From Nitrospirota bacterium (lineage in GTDB: Bacteria; Nitrospirota; Nitrospiria; Nitrospirales; UBA8639), in the NCBI GenBank assembly GCA_003228495.1, contig QIDY01000269.1, positions 1-9,356 on the forward strand: a stretch of 9,356 nucleotides of DNA. Direction: 5' to 3'. Each line of letters opens with the position of its first letter. Within the stretch, counting starts at the first letter, position 1. Both the position numbers and the translations under genes were made by a program. A model generated the notes under the pieces. It ran no database searches. It saw nothing but the letters and a program-made list of their open reading frames with translations, and was not told the origin of the DNA. Positions 1 to 5,846 of this stretch are shown here, piece after piece.

Positions 1-333
1 AATTCGAACCTGTTTCTGGCTACTCTATCTTCTAAATTTTTCCGGTCTCTTACCGAACGAACCTTTTTCCATTCTACTGACATGTGGAAAGCAGCACGAA
101 ACCAGTTTTCGCTTATTCTCATTGATTCTTCGCCGGTCAGTGTCTCGGCCGATAGCTTGGCCATTTGTGAAACTGTCAATGGTGTGATCCTGGTTCTTGC
201 GGCCGAAAAGACTCGGTCCACTGTTGCCAAAAACGTCAAAAAACAGATTCTTAGTCGAGAAGGTAATCTCCTTGGTATTGTGTATACGAAAAGAAAGTTC
301 CACATCCCAGAATTTATTCACAAACTCTTCTAG
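1..333 (+). CDS. CpsD/CapB-like P-loop ATPase of exopolysaccharide biosynthesis, C-terminal part
   Basis: The reading frame is open from base 1 to the TAG at 331-333 and gives 110 residues; the start and the Walker A loop lie outside the window. Residues 38-46 (LILIDSSPV) are the Walker B strand of the MinD/BY-kinase fold with Asp42. They are followed by ADSLAI, a hydrophobic strand (VILVLAA), the KT pair (70-71), and LLGIVY, in the order found in CpsD/CapB/Wzc-type cytoplasmic ATPase domains that partner a Wzz-like membrane protein in polysaccharide chain-length control. Two things are odd. The usual Asn ending the G-x-V-x-N strand is Tyr95. The C-terminus (KRKFHIPEFIHKLF) lacks the tyrosine cluster typical of autophosphorylating BY-kinases, so kinase activity cannot be assumed. 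A ParA/MinD-type ATPase is the alternative. The family is fairly sure, the exact role is not. Confidence 0.75.
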   Translation, partial: NSNLFLATLSSKFFRSLTERTFFHSTDMWKAARNQFSLILIDSSPVSVSADSLAICETVNGVILVLAAEKTRSTVAKNVKKQILSREGNLLGIVYTKRKFHIPEFIHKLF

Positions 334-510
334 GAGGCTGTCCATTCAGGGCCTGCCGCTCCCCTAAGTGTTCATGTTCAAACCCGTCTTCGACACCAAC
401 TATCTTCATGCTTTTTCCGATACCTCAAAGCTCGAATCAATAAAAAGGTGCAACATTTTCCTTGGCTGTATGGGGTAATTTGTTGTGTTTAGGAAAAGGA
501 TAGGTTCTGA

Positions 511-545
511 CACCCAGTCCTTAACCTTTGAGGGAAGTCTGGGTG
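511..545. terminator. Hairpin between convergent genes, possible bidirectional terminator
   Basis: CACCCAG (511-517) and CTGGGTG (539-545) form a perfect 7-bp stem with a 21-nt loop. It lies between the stop of the CpsD-like gene (333) and the stop of the bactofilin gene (556). No clear T-tract follows on either strand, so it would be an imperfect intrinsic terminator at best. The remainder of the 334-555 gap shows nothing I can support. Confidence 0.3.
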
Positions 546-555
546 CGGGAAGCCA

Positions 556-1011
556 CTAATGAGTAGGAAGCAATTCGCAGTGCACTAGGGGATCAAACGC
601 CTTCTCCAAGACTTGCGATTCTTTTGGCAAGCGTTCGACCCTGCTACTCAGACCCATGTCGCACACCCCTTGGAAAAAAGCACCGTCTTCCATGGAAAAG
701 GCTGGGGTGGTGATATCCCCAATCAATACCGCCGGAGAGAGAAGTTGAATCCTTTGCTTGGCTATAAGTTTGGCCTCGACCTTTCCACTACAAATGATTT
801 CGTTAGCGGTAATTGAGCCACGGATCACCGCATGTTCACCAATAATTAGGGTATCATTCGTATTAATCGCCCCTTTGAAGTGTCCATCAATCCGGATGAC
901 ACCTTCAAGTTTCGCTATTCCTTGTATCTTCGCCCCTTTGCCAAGAAACGTATAGTCTCCATCTGTATTTACGCTTTCAGAGCCCTTGACTTGTAGTTTT
1001 TTCTTCCACAT
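556..1011 (-). CDS. Bactofilin (DUF583 family) cytoskeletal protein
   Basis: This encodes a 151-aa protein. Bactofilins polymerise without nucleotide into membrane-associated filaments that scaffold cell-wall enzymes, polysaccharide machinery or polar structures. The signature is clear: FLGKGAKIQG near residues 22-31, VIRIDGHFKGAI (38-49), the IGEHAVIRGSI turn (57-67), VEAKLIAKQRI (78-88) and IGDITTPAFSMEDGAFFQG (97-115), i.e. repeated beta-helix turns. The N-terminal WKKK stretch may be a membrane-binding peptide, as in other bactofilins. I chose the ATG at 1009-1011 because GGAGG lies five bases upstream; the frame stays open to a TTG at 1065 that has no ribosome site. The C-terminal 30 residues are a non-repeat tail. 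The gene converges with the CpsD-like gene, consistent with a link to surface polysaccharide. A sigma-54 promoter is predicted at 1091-1107. Confidence 0.93.
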   Translation of the reverse strand: MWKKKLQVKGSESVNTDGDYTFLGKGAKIQGIAKLEGVIRIDGHFKGAINTNDTLIIGEHAVIRGSITANEIICSGKVEAKLIAKQRIQLLSPAVLIGDITTPAFSMEDGAFFQGVCDMGLSSRVERLPKESQVLEKAFDPLVHCELLPTH

Positions 1012-1090
1012 AAGAGCCTCCAAGATTTTATTATGAATCGGAGCAGAGAGAAAGGTATTCACCAAAGTCCGTCATCAAAATCTATTGTGA

Positions 1091-1107
1091 TTGCAAGGTT
1101 AGTGCCC
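1091..1107 (-). promoter_or_regulatory. Predicted sigma-54 (RpoN) promoter of the bactofilin gene
   Basis: Read on the minus strand the motif is GGGCAC, five bases (TAACC), TTGCAA. The consensus is TGGCAC-N5-TTGCW, so GG and GC are separated by exactly 10 bases and only one of the core bases deviates. Initiation about 12 bases past the GC would fall near 1081, giving a leader of about 70 nt before the ATG at 1011. The match is by eye; sigma-54 sites can occur by chance, but this one is intergenic, correctly oriented and in front of a surface-structure gene. Confidence 0.55.
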
Positions 1108-1198
1108 CTCAGTCTCTAGAACATTCAAAGCCCGCACAAACCTCAAAAAATCAAACCCTTGTAGGATTCATGGCTTGACGCATCCACTGTTTACAAGT

Positions 1199-1225
1199 GA
1201 AGGGGAGCCCCTTCTTTCAGTTTTT
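1199..1225 (+). terminator. GC-rich hairpin followed by T-runs
   Basis: GAAGGGG (1199-1205) pairs with CCCCTTC (1208-1214), in practice a six-pair stem with a four-base loop. TTT and then TTTTT follow (1215-1225). The shape is that of a plus-strand intrinsic terminator, yet no plus-strand gene ends nearby, so it would have to end an unseen small RNA or be fortuitous. The tight loop and broken T-run lower confidence. Confidence 0.25.
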
Positions 1226-1253
1226 GGATTGTAGGAATTGGCATACGAAGTCC

Positions 1254-1304
1254 GAACTTAGAGAAGTTCTTAAGCTGGACCAATCGGAAGTGAAAGTTCC
1301 GATT
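1254..1304. repeat. Two adjacent perfect palindromes, possible regulator-binding sites
   Basis: Palindrome 1 is GAACTT (1254-1259), four bases, AAGTTC (1264-1269). Palindrome 2 is AATCGGAA (1282-1289), seven bases, TTCCGATT (1297-1304). Their centres are about 32 bp apart, close to three helical turns, so dimers would bind the same DNA face. They lie about 170-220 bp upstream of the predicted start from the sigma-54 site, within reach of an enhancer-binding protein, and also 95-145 bp upstream of the small ORF. They could equally be stem-loops in a leader RNA. Confidence 0.4.
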
Positions 1305-1398
1305 CGAGTTAGTCTGTAATAGGACTTTTGAGGAATTGTAGATCGGGGATTACTTCCACAGCATAAGGGTAAACCACCCAAAGTATACGGAGGCAGCC

Positions 1399-1578
1399 AT
1401 GTGGTTGGAGGACACAGAAACAGTACAAACCTGGATCGATGGCGGGGAAGTTATCCTCAAGAAAATTGGCAGGGAGTATGCTTTCCGTCTGGCTAATGAA
1501 TCGGGGAATTGGATTGATGGATTGCCCGATGGCATGGTCTGGGCGGACGCACAAGCCTTGTTCGGTGATTCTCTATAG
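1399..1578 (+). CDS. Small hypothetical protein, 59 aa
   Basis: I do not recognise a family. An ATG at 1399 preceded by GGAGG (1389-1393, spacing 5) opens a frame ending in TAG at 1576-1578. The product is acidic and soluble-looking, with four tryptophans (2, 12, 38, 48), the turn-rich stretches WIDGG (12-16) and NWIDGLPDG (37-45), and no membrane segment or cysteine. The amino-acid mix is protein-like, unlike the overlapping minus-strand frames at 1309-1554, which are rich in Pro and Cys. It may be a monocistronic regulator, adaptor or antitoxin-like protein, but nothing in it decides among these. It converges with the symporter gene and could share the palindromic regulatory region with the bactofilin gene. 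Confidence 0.6.
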   Translation: MWLEDTETVQTWIDGGEVILKKIGREYAFRLANESGNWIDGLPDGMVWADAQALFGDSL

Positions 1579-1591
1579 AAATGGCCTTCTA

Positions 1592-1616
1592 TCAGGAAGC
1601 CAATGCAATTTCCTGA
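1592..1616. terminator. Stem-loop between convergent small ORF and symporter gene
   Basis: TCAGGAA (1592-1598) pairs perfectly with TTCCTGA (1610-1616) around an 11-base loop. The site falls in the 77-bp gap between two convergent stop codons (1578 and 1656), where a shared terminator is expected. No long T-run follows on either strand, so the call is weak. Confidence 0.3.
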
Positions 1617-1655
1617 GACCTGCCCGATCTCTTTGGGACAAATCTTTTCCCATTC

Positions 1656-3596
1656 TCACCCGGTCTGACTGTTGTGTTGCTCAGTTTGCTGAAAACCGAT
1701 TCTGATCCAGATAGGGCATAAAGAAATACCCACCAAGAGGAGCCCACCGATCCACAGTTCACGCCAGGGCATCCATGCCGGAGCAGGACTTCCAACCAGC
1801 CAAGTCCCTATACCAACAAGCAAACAAAATATGGACAAAGCCGCGAGCCCCATGGCCTGTAGCGCTCGCCAAAATCGGTGCGAACTTTTAGGGTTGGCAG
1901 GACAAATTCGTTGTTCAATCGGCCCCCAAAACCCTGGGGGTTGCGCTCGTCGATAAAATATTTCTAAACGGTCGTAATCTTCCGGGCCGGTGAATAAAGA
2001 AACTCCAATGCCGATCATCCCGGAACCGATCCCCATGATGAGCAACCGCAATTCCTCTTGATCCGGCAAGCCCCACAACAAGAGCGGAGCCATCACTATC
2101 GATGCCGTGATACAGGCTAATTCGCCCCATGCCGTCACTCGCCACCAGATCCACCGTAACACGAGCAACACACCCATCCCCGCCCCTAGTAACAAACTGA
2201 CCTGCCAAGCCATTTGAATCGAAGACAACCATGGGAGGATACACAGAGCAATGACTAGAATGAGCAAATTGCTTCCACGCGCCACCCACACCAAGGCACG
2301 ATTGGAGGGCGCCCGTTTTAACCAGCTTTGGCAAATAAATCGTCGATAGATATCATTGGTCCAATAGGATGCGCCCCAATTCAAATGGGTGTCTACAGTC
2401 GAAGCCAAGGCGGCTAACATGCCAACAAGCATTAATCCTTTCAACCCTGCCGGCAAGAGTTCATCGATTCCCTGGATAAACGTAAATTCGCGCGCGGCCA
2501 TATCAATTGAGCCTGGAAGCGGCGGGAAAATCACCAGTAACCCTAGGGCCAACGGCAACCAGATCAAACTCCGTAACAAGACTTGCGCCACCGTAAACAC
2601 GACGGCCGCCAGACGCGCATCGTGATCGGTTCGGCATGCCATGGATCGTTGCGCCAAATACCCGGTGCCATCCGCATTCATCTGCAACAGCCATTGAAAT
2701 CCATACACCAGGAGGACCATTATCGTCACATCTTTGGCGCCAAATGGCGTAAAGGCCAACAGCTCATTCCCGGTTAGCGGGTAGCCTGCAGACGTGGTGA
2801 ACTGCTCTTGAATTCGGTGAGTTAATGCCGTCAGACCACCCACATGATCCACCACCACCCAGGCAAATCCGACACTCGCTACAATACCAATGGCAAATTG
2901 CACAAGATCCGTTGTGACCACGCTTCGTAATCCGCCGGTTGTTGAATACAACATGGTCACAGATACAATGGCACCAATCGAGAATAAATTGTTTGTAGAA
3001 CGAATCCAAATCGTTTCTGTTTCCAGCCCACCAACAGCAAACGGCACACCAACCCATTGCACAATTTGGACGCAAACATCAAAGAAAGCCGAGGGTAACC
3101 ATTGATCCCAAAAAAGAAACGGTTCCGCGAGACGCGTCGCTGCCAGGAGGACCATGGCCAAGACCGTGCAATTCACAATGGTGCCAAAATAGATGGCTTT
3201 TATTCCCCGCAGGGCCGCAGCGGCACGATGGCCATAGCGCACTTCCGTCACTTCAGCGTCAGTGAGCACACCCACTCGTCGCCAACTTGGAGACAGGAGA
3301 AAGCCCATAAGCAAAAAGGCCAGGGCATAAATCCATAAGCGCCACAGTGCAAAAATCCCGGCTGTCGCCACTAACCCCGTGACCAGAAGAGGCGTATCGG
3401 CGGCAAATTGCGTTGCCGCCATGCTCAAGCCCGCTTTCCATCCGGAAAGACTCCGGCCAGCTAAGAAATACTCATCAAGATTTTGCGAGGCCCGCACCCG
3501 TTCCCGTAGCCCGGCATAAAGGGCATACAAGATAAAGGCAGCCAGAATGGCCCAGTCCCACTTAGTCATGTCTTGCACCCATACTAAATATTCCAT
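1656..3596 (-). CDS. Sodium:solute symporter (SSS family) permease, 646 aa
   Basis: This is a polytopic inner-membrane protein with about 13-15 hydrophobic segments, expected to import an organic solute with Na+. Family marks are NLDEYFLAGRSL (39-50) after the first helix, the GGLRSVVTTDLVQF loop and helix (221-234), QR (316-317), and LASTVDTHLN followed by WTNDIYRRF (397-420). In the last, Ser399-Thr400 occupy the position of the paired hydroxyl residues of the Na2 site. At 646 residues it is longer than the usual 480-550; an extra C-terminal portion (about 520-646) holds a polar segment between membrane helices. Substrate cannot be read from sequence. The start is uncertain: the ATG at 3594-3596 has no ribosome site because a 122-bp hairpin element begins three bases upstream, and the Met at residue 10 (ATG at 3567-3569) has no better site. 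It is the last of three minus-strand transport or membrane genes. Confidence 0.9.
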   Translation of the reverse strand: MEYLVWVQDMTKWDWAILAAFILYALYAGLRERVRASQNLDEYFLAGRSLSGWKAGLSMAATQFAADTPLLVTGLVATAGIFALWRLWIYALAFLLMGFLLSPSWRRVGVLTDAEVTEVRYGHRAAAALRGIKAIYFGTIVNCTVLAMVLLAATRLAEPFLFWDQWLPSAFFDVCVQIVQWVGVPFAVGGLETETIWIRSTNNLFSIGAIVSVTMLYSTTGGLRSVVTTDLVQFAIGIVASVGFAWVVVDHVGGLTALTHRIQEQFTTSAGYPLTGNELLAFTPFGAKDVTIMVLLVYGFQWLLQMNADGTGYLAQRSMACRTDHDARLAAVVFTVAQVLLRSLIWLPLALGLLVIFPPLPGSIDMAAREFTFIQGIDELLPAGLKGLMLVGMLAALASTVDTHLNWGASYWTNDIYRRFICQSWLKRAPSNRALVWVARGSNLLILVIALCILPWLSSIQMAWQVSLLLGAGMGVLLVLRWIWWRVTAWGELACITASIVMAPLLLWGLPDQEELRLLIMGIGSGMIGIGVSLFTGPEDYDRLEIFYRRAQPPGFWGPIEQRICPANPKSSHRFWRALQAMGLAALSIFCLLVGIGTWLVGSPAPAWMPWRELWIGGLLLVGISLCPIWIRIGFQQTEQHNSQTG

Positions 3597-3598
3597 TT

Positions 3599-3720
3599 GG
3601 GAATGTTGAAAAAAGCCGCCAGCGGCGTTCTCGCCCTTTTGCCGTGCTCACGTACTGCGAGTACGCTCCGCGCGTCAAAAAGGCTGCGGCCTTGCTGGAC
3701 GAACTTTTTTGACCATTCCC
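3599..3720. repeat. 122-bp imperfect palindromic intergenic element (Nitrospira-type repeat)
   Basis: The outer arms GGGAATG (3599-3605) and CATTCCC (3714-3720) are perfect complements. They continue as TTGAAAAAAG (3606-3615) against CTTTTTTGAC (3704-3713), 8 of 10 paired. The centre holds CGTACT-GCG-AGTACG (3651-3665), so the whole unit can fold into one long hairpin. Its wording closely resembles repeats I have seen in many copies between Nitrospira genes; this is memory, not a search. It encodes no transposase and would be a non-autonomous or REP-like element. It begins three bases before the symporter ATG. Confidence 0.65.
3609..3626 (-). terminator. Intrinsic-terminator-like hairpin in the repeat arm
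   Basis: On the minus strand GCCG-CTGG-CGGC (3626 to 3615) is followed at once by six T (3614 to 3609). This is a short but well-formed Rho-independent shape placed 12 bases upstream of the symporter ATG, and it would stop transcripts arriving from the 137-aa gene. The four-pair stem is short, so readthrough is likely. Confidence 0.4.
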
Positions 3721-3845
3721 CTCGGCTGCTGATATCAATTTCTCCTAGGACGTTTCCAGCCATGGGAGAGAAATATTCAACAGGTCCCATTTGAATTCGC
3801 CGCTCCTTTGTTTTGTAAGGAGAGACGAAGGGAAAGAAAAGCCGT

Positions 3846-4259
3846 TTATTCACCAAGCATGTTCATCAAACGCCAACCCAACAGGGGTAAGAACAATCCA
3901 GTCATCACGAGAATGCCCCCCAATCCCATTGTGCTGAAGGCAACAAGATTGGCTCGGGCACCTAGCATGACTGGTGCTTTGGACTGAAATCCCATCCCGG
4001 CTGGCGGCCATTGCCCAGTCACGTGAATTCTTGACCCGATATACATGACATAGGCACCCATTCCCACGGCGGGGATACCCGCCATCATCGTCACAACCAG
4101 TAGTAATAATCCAATTTGGTGGATAGTCTCTGGTGTCGGTGGAGCATCACCCTGCGAGACAGATGAAAGATACTCCATCGTAAAATAGATCAGAGCACCC
4201 CCGAAAAGCGCCAAAACGCCCAACATCGTCAACAACACTATCTTTTTTGAACCGTTCAT
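3846..4259 (-). CDS. Hypothetical small membrane protein, 137 aa, three transmembrane helices
   Basis: I do not recognise a named family. Hydrophobic helices are predicted at about residues 7-28, 48-75 and 104-129. The loop between the second and third is polar and carries GQWPPAGMGF (82-91), a PP-G turn of a sort seen in small bacterial membrane proteins, then GARANLVAF at the start of helix 3. The N-terminus MNGSKK is basic, suggesting it faces the cytoplasm. There are no cysteines and no obvious metal or haem ligands. The ATG at 4257-4259 has no Shine-Dalgarno sequence. The gene lies 91 bp after the upstream transporter on the same strand and 249 bp before the symporter, the gap holding the palindromic element. 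Co-transcription with the transporter is plausible; a role as accessory subunit of either is only a guess. Confidence 0.72.
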   Translation of the reverse strand: MNGSKKIVLLTMLGVLALFGGALIYFTMEYLSSVSQGDAPPTPETIHQIGLLLLVVTMMAGIPAVGMGAYVMYIGSRIHVTGQWPPAGMGFQSKAPVMLGARANLVAFSTMGLGGILVMTGLFLPLLGWRLMNMLGE

Positions 4260-4350
4260 GGATTTCGAAGTTGTTCAATCATTCGGATTGGCCTAATAAG
4301 CAAAGTGCCCTCACCAGTTTAAAAAATAAAATGAGTTTCCCCACGGCTAA

Positions 4351-5658
4351 TCACTGATTTCGACGAATATGCTCGTGCCGTCGCCCTAACCAGAGACCAG
4401 TCCCTAACCAGAGCACCGCAATCGGCATGGCTGCAAAGGCCATGTGGGACAACGCCATACCCCAGGCATGCAACCCTGAGACAATCCCCGTCCCTGTCAT
4501 ATCGGCCCCTCGATGGACAACCGTATCAATCACATTTTTCGCTTGATATTTTTCGTCACGGGGAACCACCGTAAACAGCGTTTCTCGCGTCGGCTTGGTA
4601 ATGGAAAACTCTCCCGCTCGCCTCAGCACTCCAAACCCAATCAATACCGGCAAAACTGTGGACAATCCAAATACCCCAAATCCAATCAACGACACCATCG
4701 GCATCACGGCCAGCATCATCACCACACCCAACCGTGTCAGCAACCACCCGGTTGCGAAAAATTGTAGTGTGAAAGCCAACACATTGATCCCAAGATCCAC
4801 AGACGCGAACAATTGCATACGGTCTTCAGAACTTGGCATGACTTGGGGAATCAATATGGTTTGCTGCGAGTACAAAAATGTGGAAAGAACGGAGTAACAC
4901 ATGAGATAGAGGGAAATACCTCTTAAATAGGGCGACCGAACAATGCGGGTTATACCTATCCACAAACTGGGCGGAACGGCAGAAGGATCCTTCGCGGAAG
5001 AAAGATGTTTGCTCCCCAGATCAATTCCATGATGGGCGTGATACCATTTGAGCAAGGCAAAGATGCATCCCATCGCTACCAGTAAGAATATCCCCGATAC
5101 CAACAATAGGCCCTGAACGCCAACGCCTTTTACCGCCATCGCGGTAATTAACGGGCCCGTCATGGCACCAAGACTTCCTCCCGCGGAAATACAGCCAAAG
5201 AGTCGACGGGCCGCATCTGTGGGAAACACATCGGCCATAAAACTCCAAAACACCGACACGACGAATAAATTAAACACACTCAACCAGACAAAAAAGATTG
5301 GCCCAATCGTCTGCAACCCGATTCCACTTCGCAAGGCTACAAAAAATCCGAGAAGATTGATGACAAAGAACCCATAGACGGAAGGCAAGAGACGACGAAT
5401 GGACAAGTGGCCAGCTACCCAACCAAAGAGAGGGATCACGCCCAACATCGCTACAAAGACAGCCGAGAACAGCCACGGGAGTGTATGCACACCCGACAAC
5501 ACCCCCATTTCATCCCGAACTGGACGTAGGATGTAGTAGGCCGCTAGCAAACAGAAAAAATACGCAAACGACAAAAGCAAGGCGGGAAGCTCATCTCGTT
5601 CAACCAACACGACACGACTCACCACAGGGTGAAGAACATGTGATAAAGAAATCGTCAT
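4351..5658 (-). CDS. MFS-type transporter related to ATP/ADP translocase-like (NTP/NDP exchange) proteins
   Basis: This 435-aa protein has about 12 hydrophobic helices and a charged central loop near residues 205-232. Signature stretches are YYILRPVRDEMGVLSGV (41-57), TLPWLFSAVFVAMLGVIPLF (59-78), ARRLFGCISAGGSLGAMTGP (150-169), and, late in the second half, TRETLFTVVPRDEKYQAKN (358-376) with VIDTVVHRGAD (377-386). These are characteristic of the bacterial MFS branch that resembles plastid and rickettsial ATP/ADP translocases. Members in free-living bacteria are usually annotated as MFS or NTP/NDP exchange-like transporters, and their substrates are not established; nucleotide exchange would make little sense for a non-parasite. 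The ATG at 5656-5658 lacks a ribosome site. It is probably the first gene of the minus-strand block. Confidence 0.85.
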   Translation of the reverse strand: MTISLSHVLHPVVSRVVLVERDELPALLLSFAYFFCLLAAYYILRPVRDEMGVLSGVHTLPWLFSAVFVAMLGVIPLFGWVAGHLSIRRLLPSVYGFFVINLLGFFVALRSGIGLQTIGPIFFVWLSVFNLFVVSVFWSFMADVFPTDAARRLFGCISAGGSLGAMTGPLITAMAVKGVGVQGLLLVSGIFLLVAMGCIFALLKWYHAHHGIDLGSKHLSSAKDPSAVPPSLWIGITRIVRSPYLRGISLYLMCYSVLSTFLYSQQTILIPQVMPSSEDRMQLFASVDLGINVLAFTLQFFATGWLLTRLGVVMMLAVMPMVSLIGFGVFGLSTVLPVLIGFGVLRRAGEFSITKPTRETLFTVVPRDEKYQAKNVIDTVVHRGADMTGTGIVSGLHAWGMALSHMAFAAMPIAVLWLGTGLWLGRRHEHIRRNQ

Positions 5659-5702
5659 ACAGGGAAAATCAGATTGACAGTCCTACCCTCTCGTTAATTT
5701 AA

Positions 5703-5751
5703 GAAGAGCGAAAGCTCTTCCCGAAAAATAGCCTGCTTGCCGGTTCCCGGC
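5703..5751. promoter_or_regulatory. Pair of hairpins in the divergent intergenic region
   Basis: Hairpin one, GAAGAGC-GAAA-GCTCTTC (5703-5720), is a perfect seven-pair stem with a GNRA tetraloop on the plus strand. Hairpin two, GCCGG-TTC-CCGGC (5739-5751), follows after 18 bases. Both lie upstream of the predicted plus-strand promoter, so they would be transcribed, if at all, in the leader of the minus-strand transporter gene that starts at 5658. No known riboswitch class fits by eye. Confidence 0.3.
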
Positions 5752-5803
5752 TCATCATACCGAAAGCCAGAACGGAAACCATCTCCTTTTCTTTTTTTTA
5801 TTC

Positions 5804-5831
5804 TTGTGATGTGCTACTTTTACCAGATAAT
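5804..5831 (+). promoter_or_regulatory. Predicted sigma-70 promoter of the HTTM gene set
   Basis: The -35 hexamer TTGTGA (5804-5809, four of six consensus bases) and -10 hexamer GATAAT (5826-5831, five of six) are 16 bp apart. A T-rich tract at 5787-5802 sits where an UP element would be. Initiation near 5838 would give a leader of about 78 nt before the ATG at 5916. Confidence 0.45.
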
Positions 5832-5846
5832 AAACTACGAAAATTC

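Larger units (their letters stand above)
1012..1398. other. 387-bp intergenic regulatory region between bactofilin gene and small ORF
   Basis: No coding region is convincing here. The gap lies between divergent genes and holds a sigma-54-like promoter facing the bactofilin gene, a GC-rich hairpin with a T-run, and two perfect palindromes, each listed separately. A possible weak -10 hexamer for the small ORF, TGTAAT at 1315-1320, lies just after the second palindrome but has no good -35 partner. Confidence 0.5.

Noticed and set aside
25..345. Minus-strand 106-codon frame opposite the CpsD-like gene
   Set aside because: It is a shadow of the plus-strand frame, which carries clear P-loop ATPase motifs.
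1012..1065. Longer bactofilin start (TTG at 1063-1065)
   Set aside because: It lacks a ribosome site and adds 18 non-family residues; the ATG at 1011 has GGAGG at ideal spacing.
1309..1554. Two minus-strand frames of 81 and 61 codons
   Set aside because: They overlap the better-supported plus-strand 59-aa frame, have no ribosome site and give Pro/Cys-rich, non-protein-like sequences.
5739..5790. Possible riboswitch in the divergent intergenic region
   Set aside because: I compared the GCCGG/CCGGC hairpin and the ACCGAAAGCC stretch with c-di-GMP, fluoride, THF and cobalamin classes from memory and found no consistent core.
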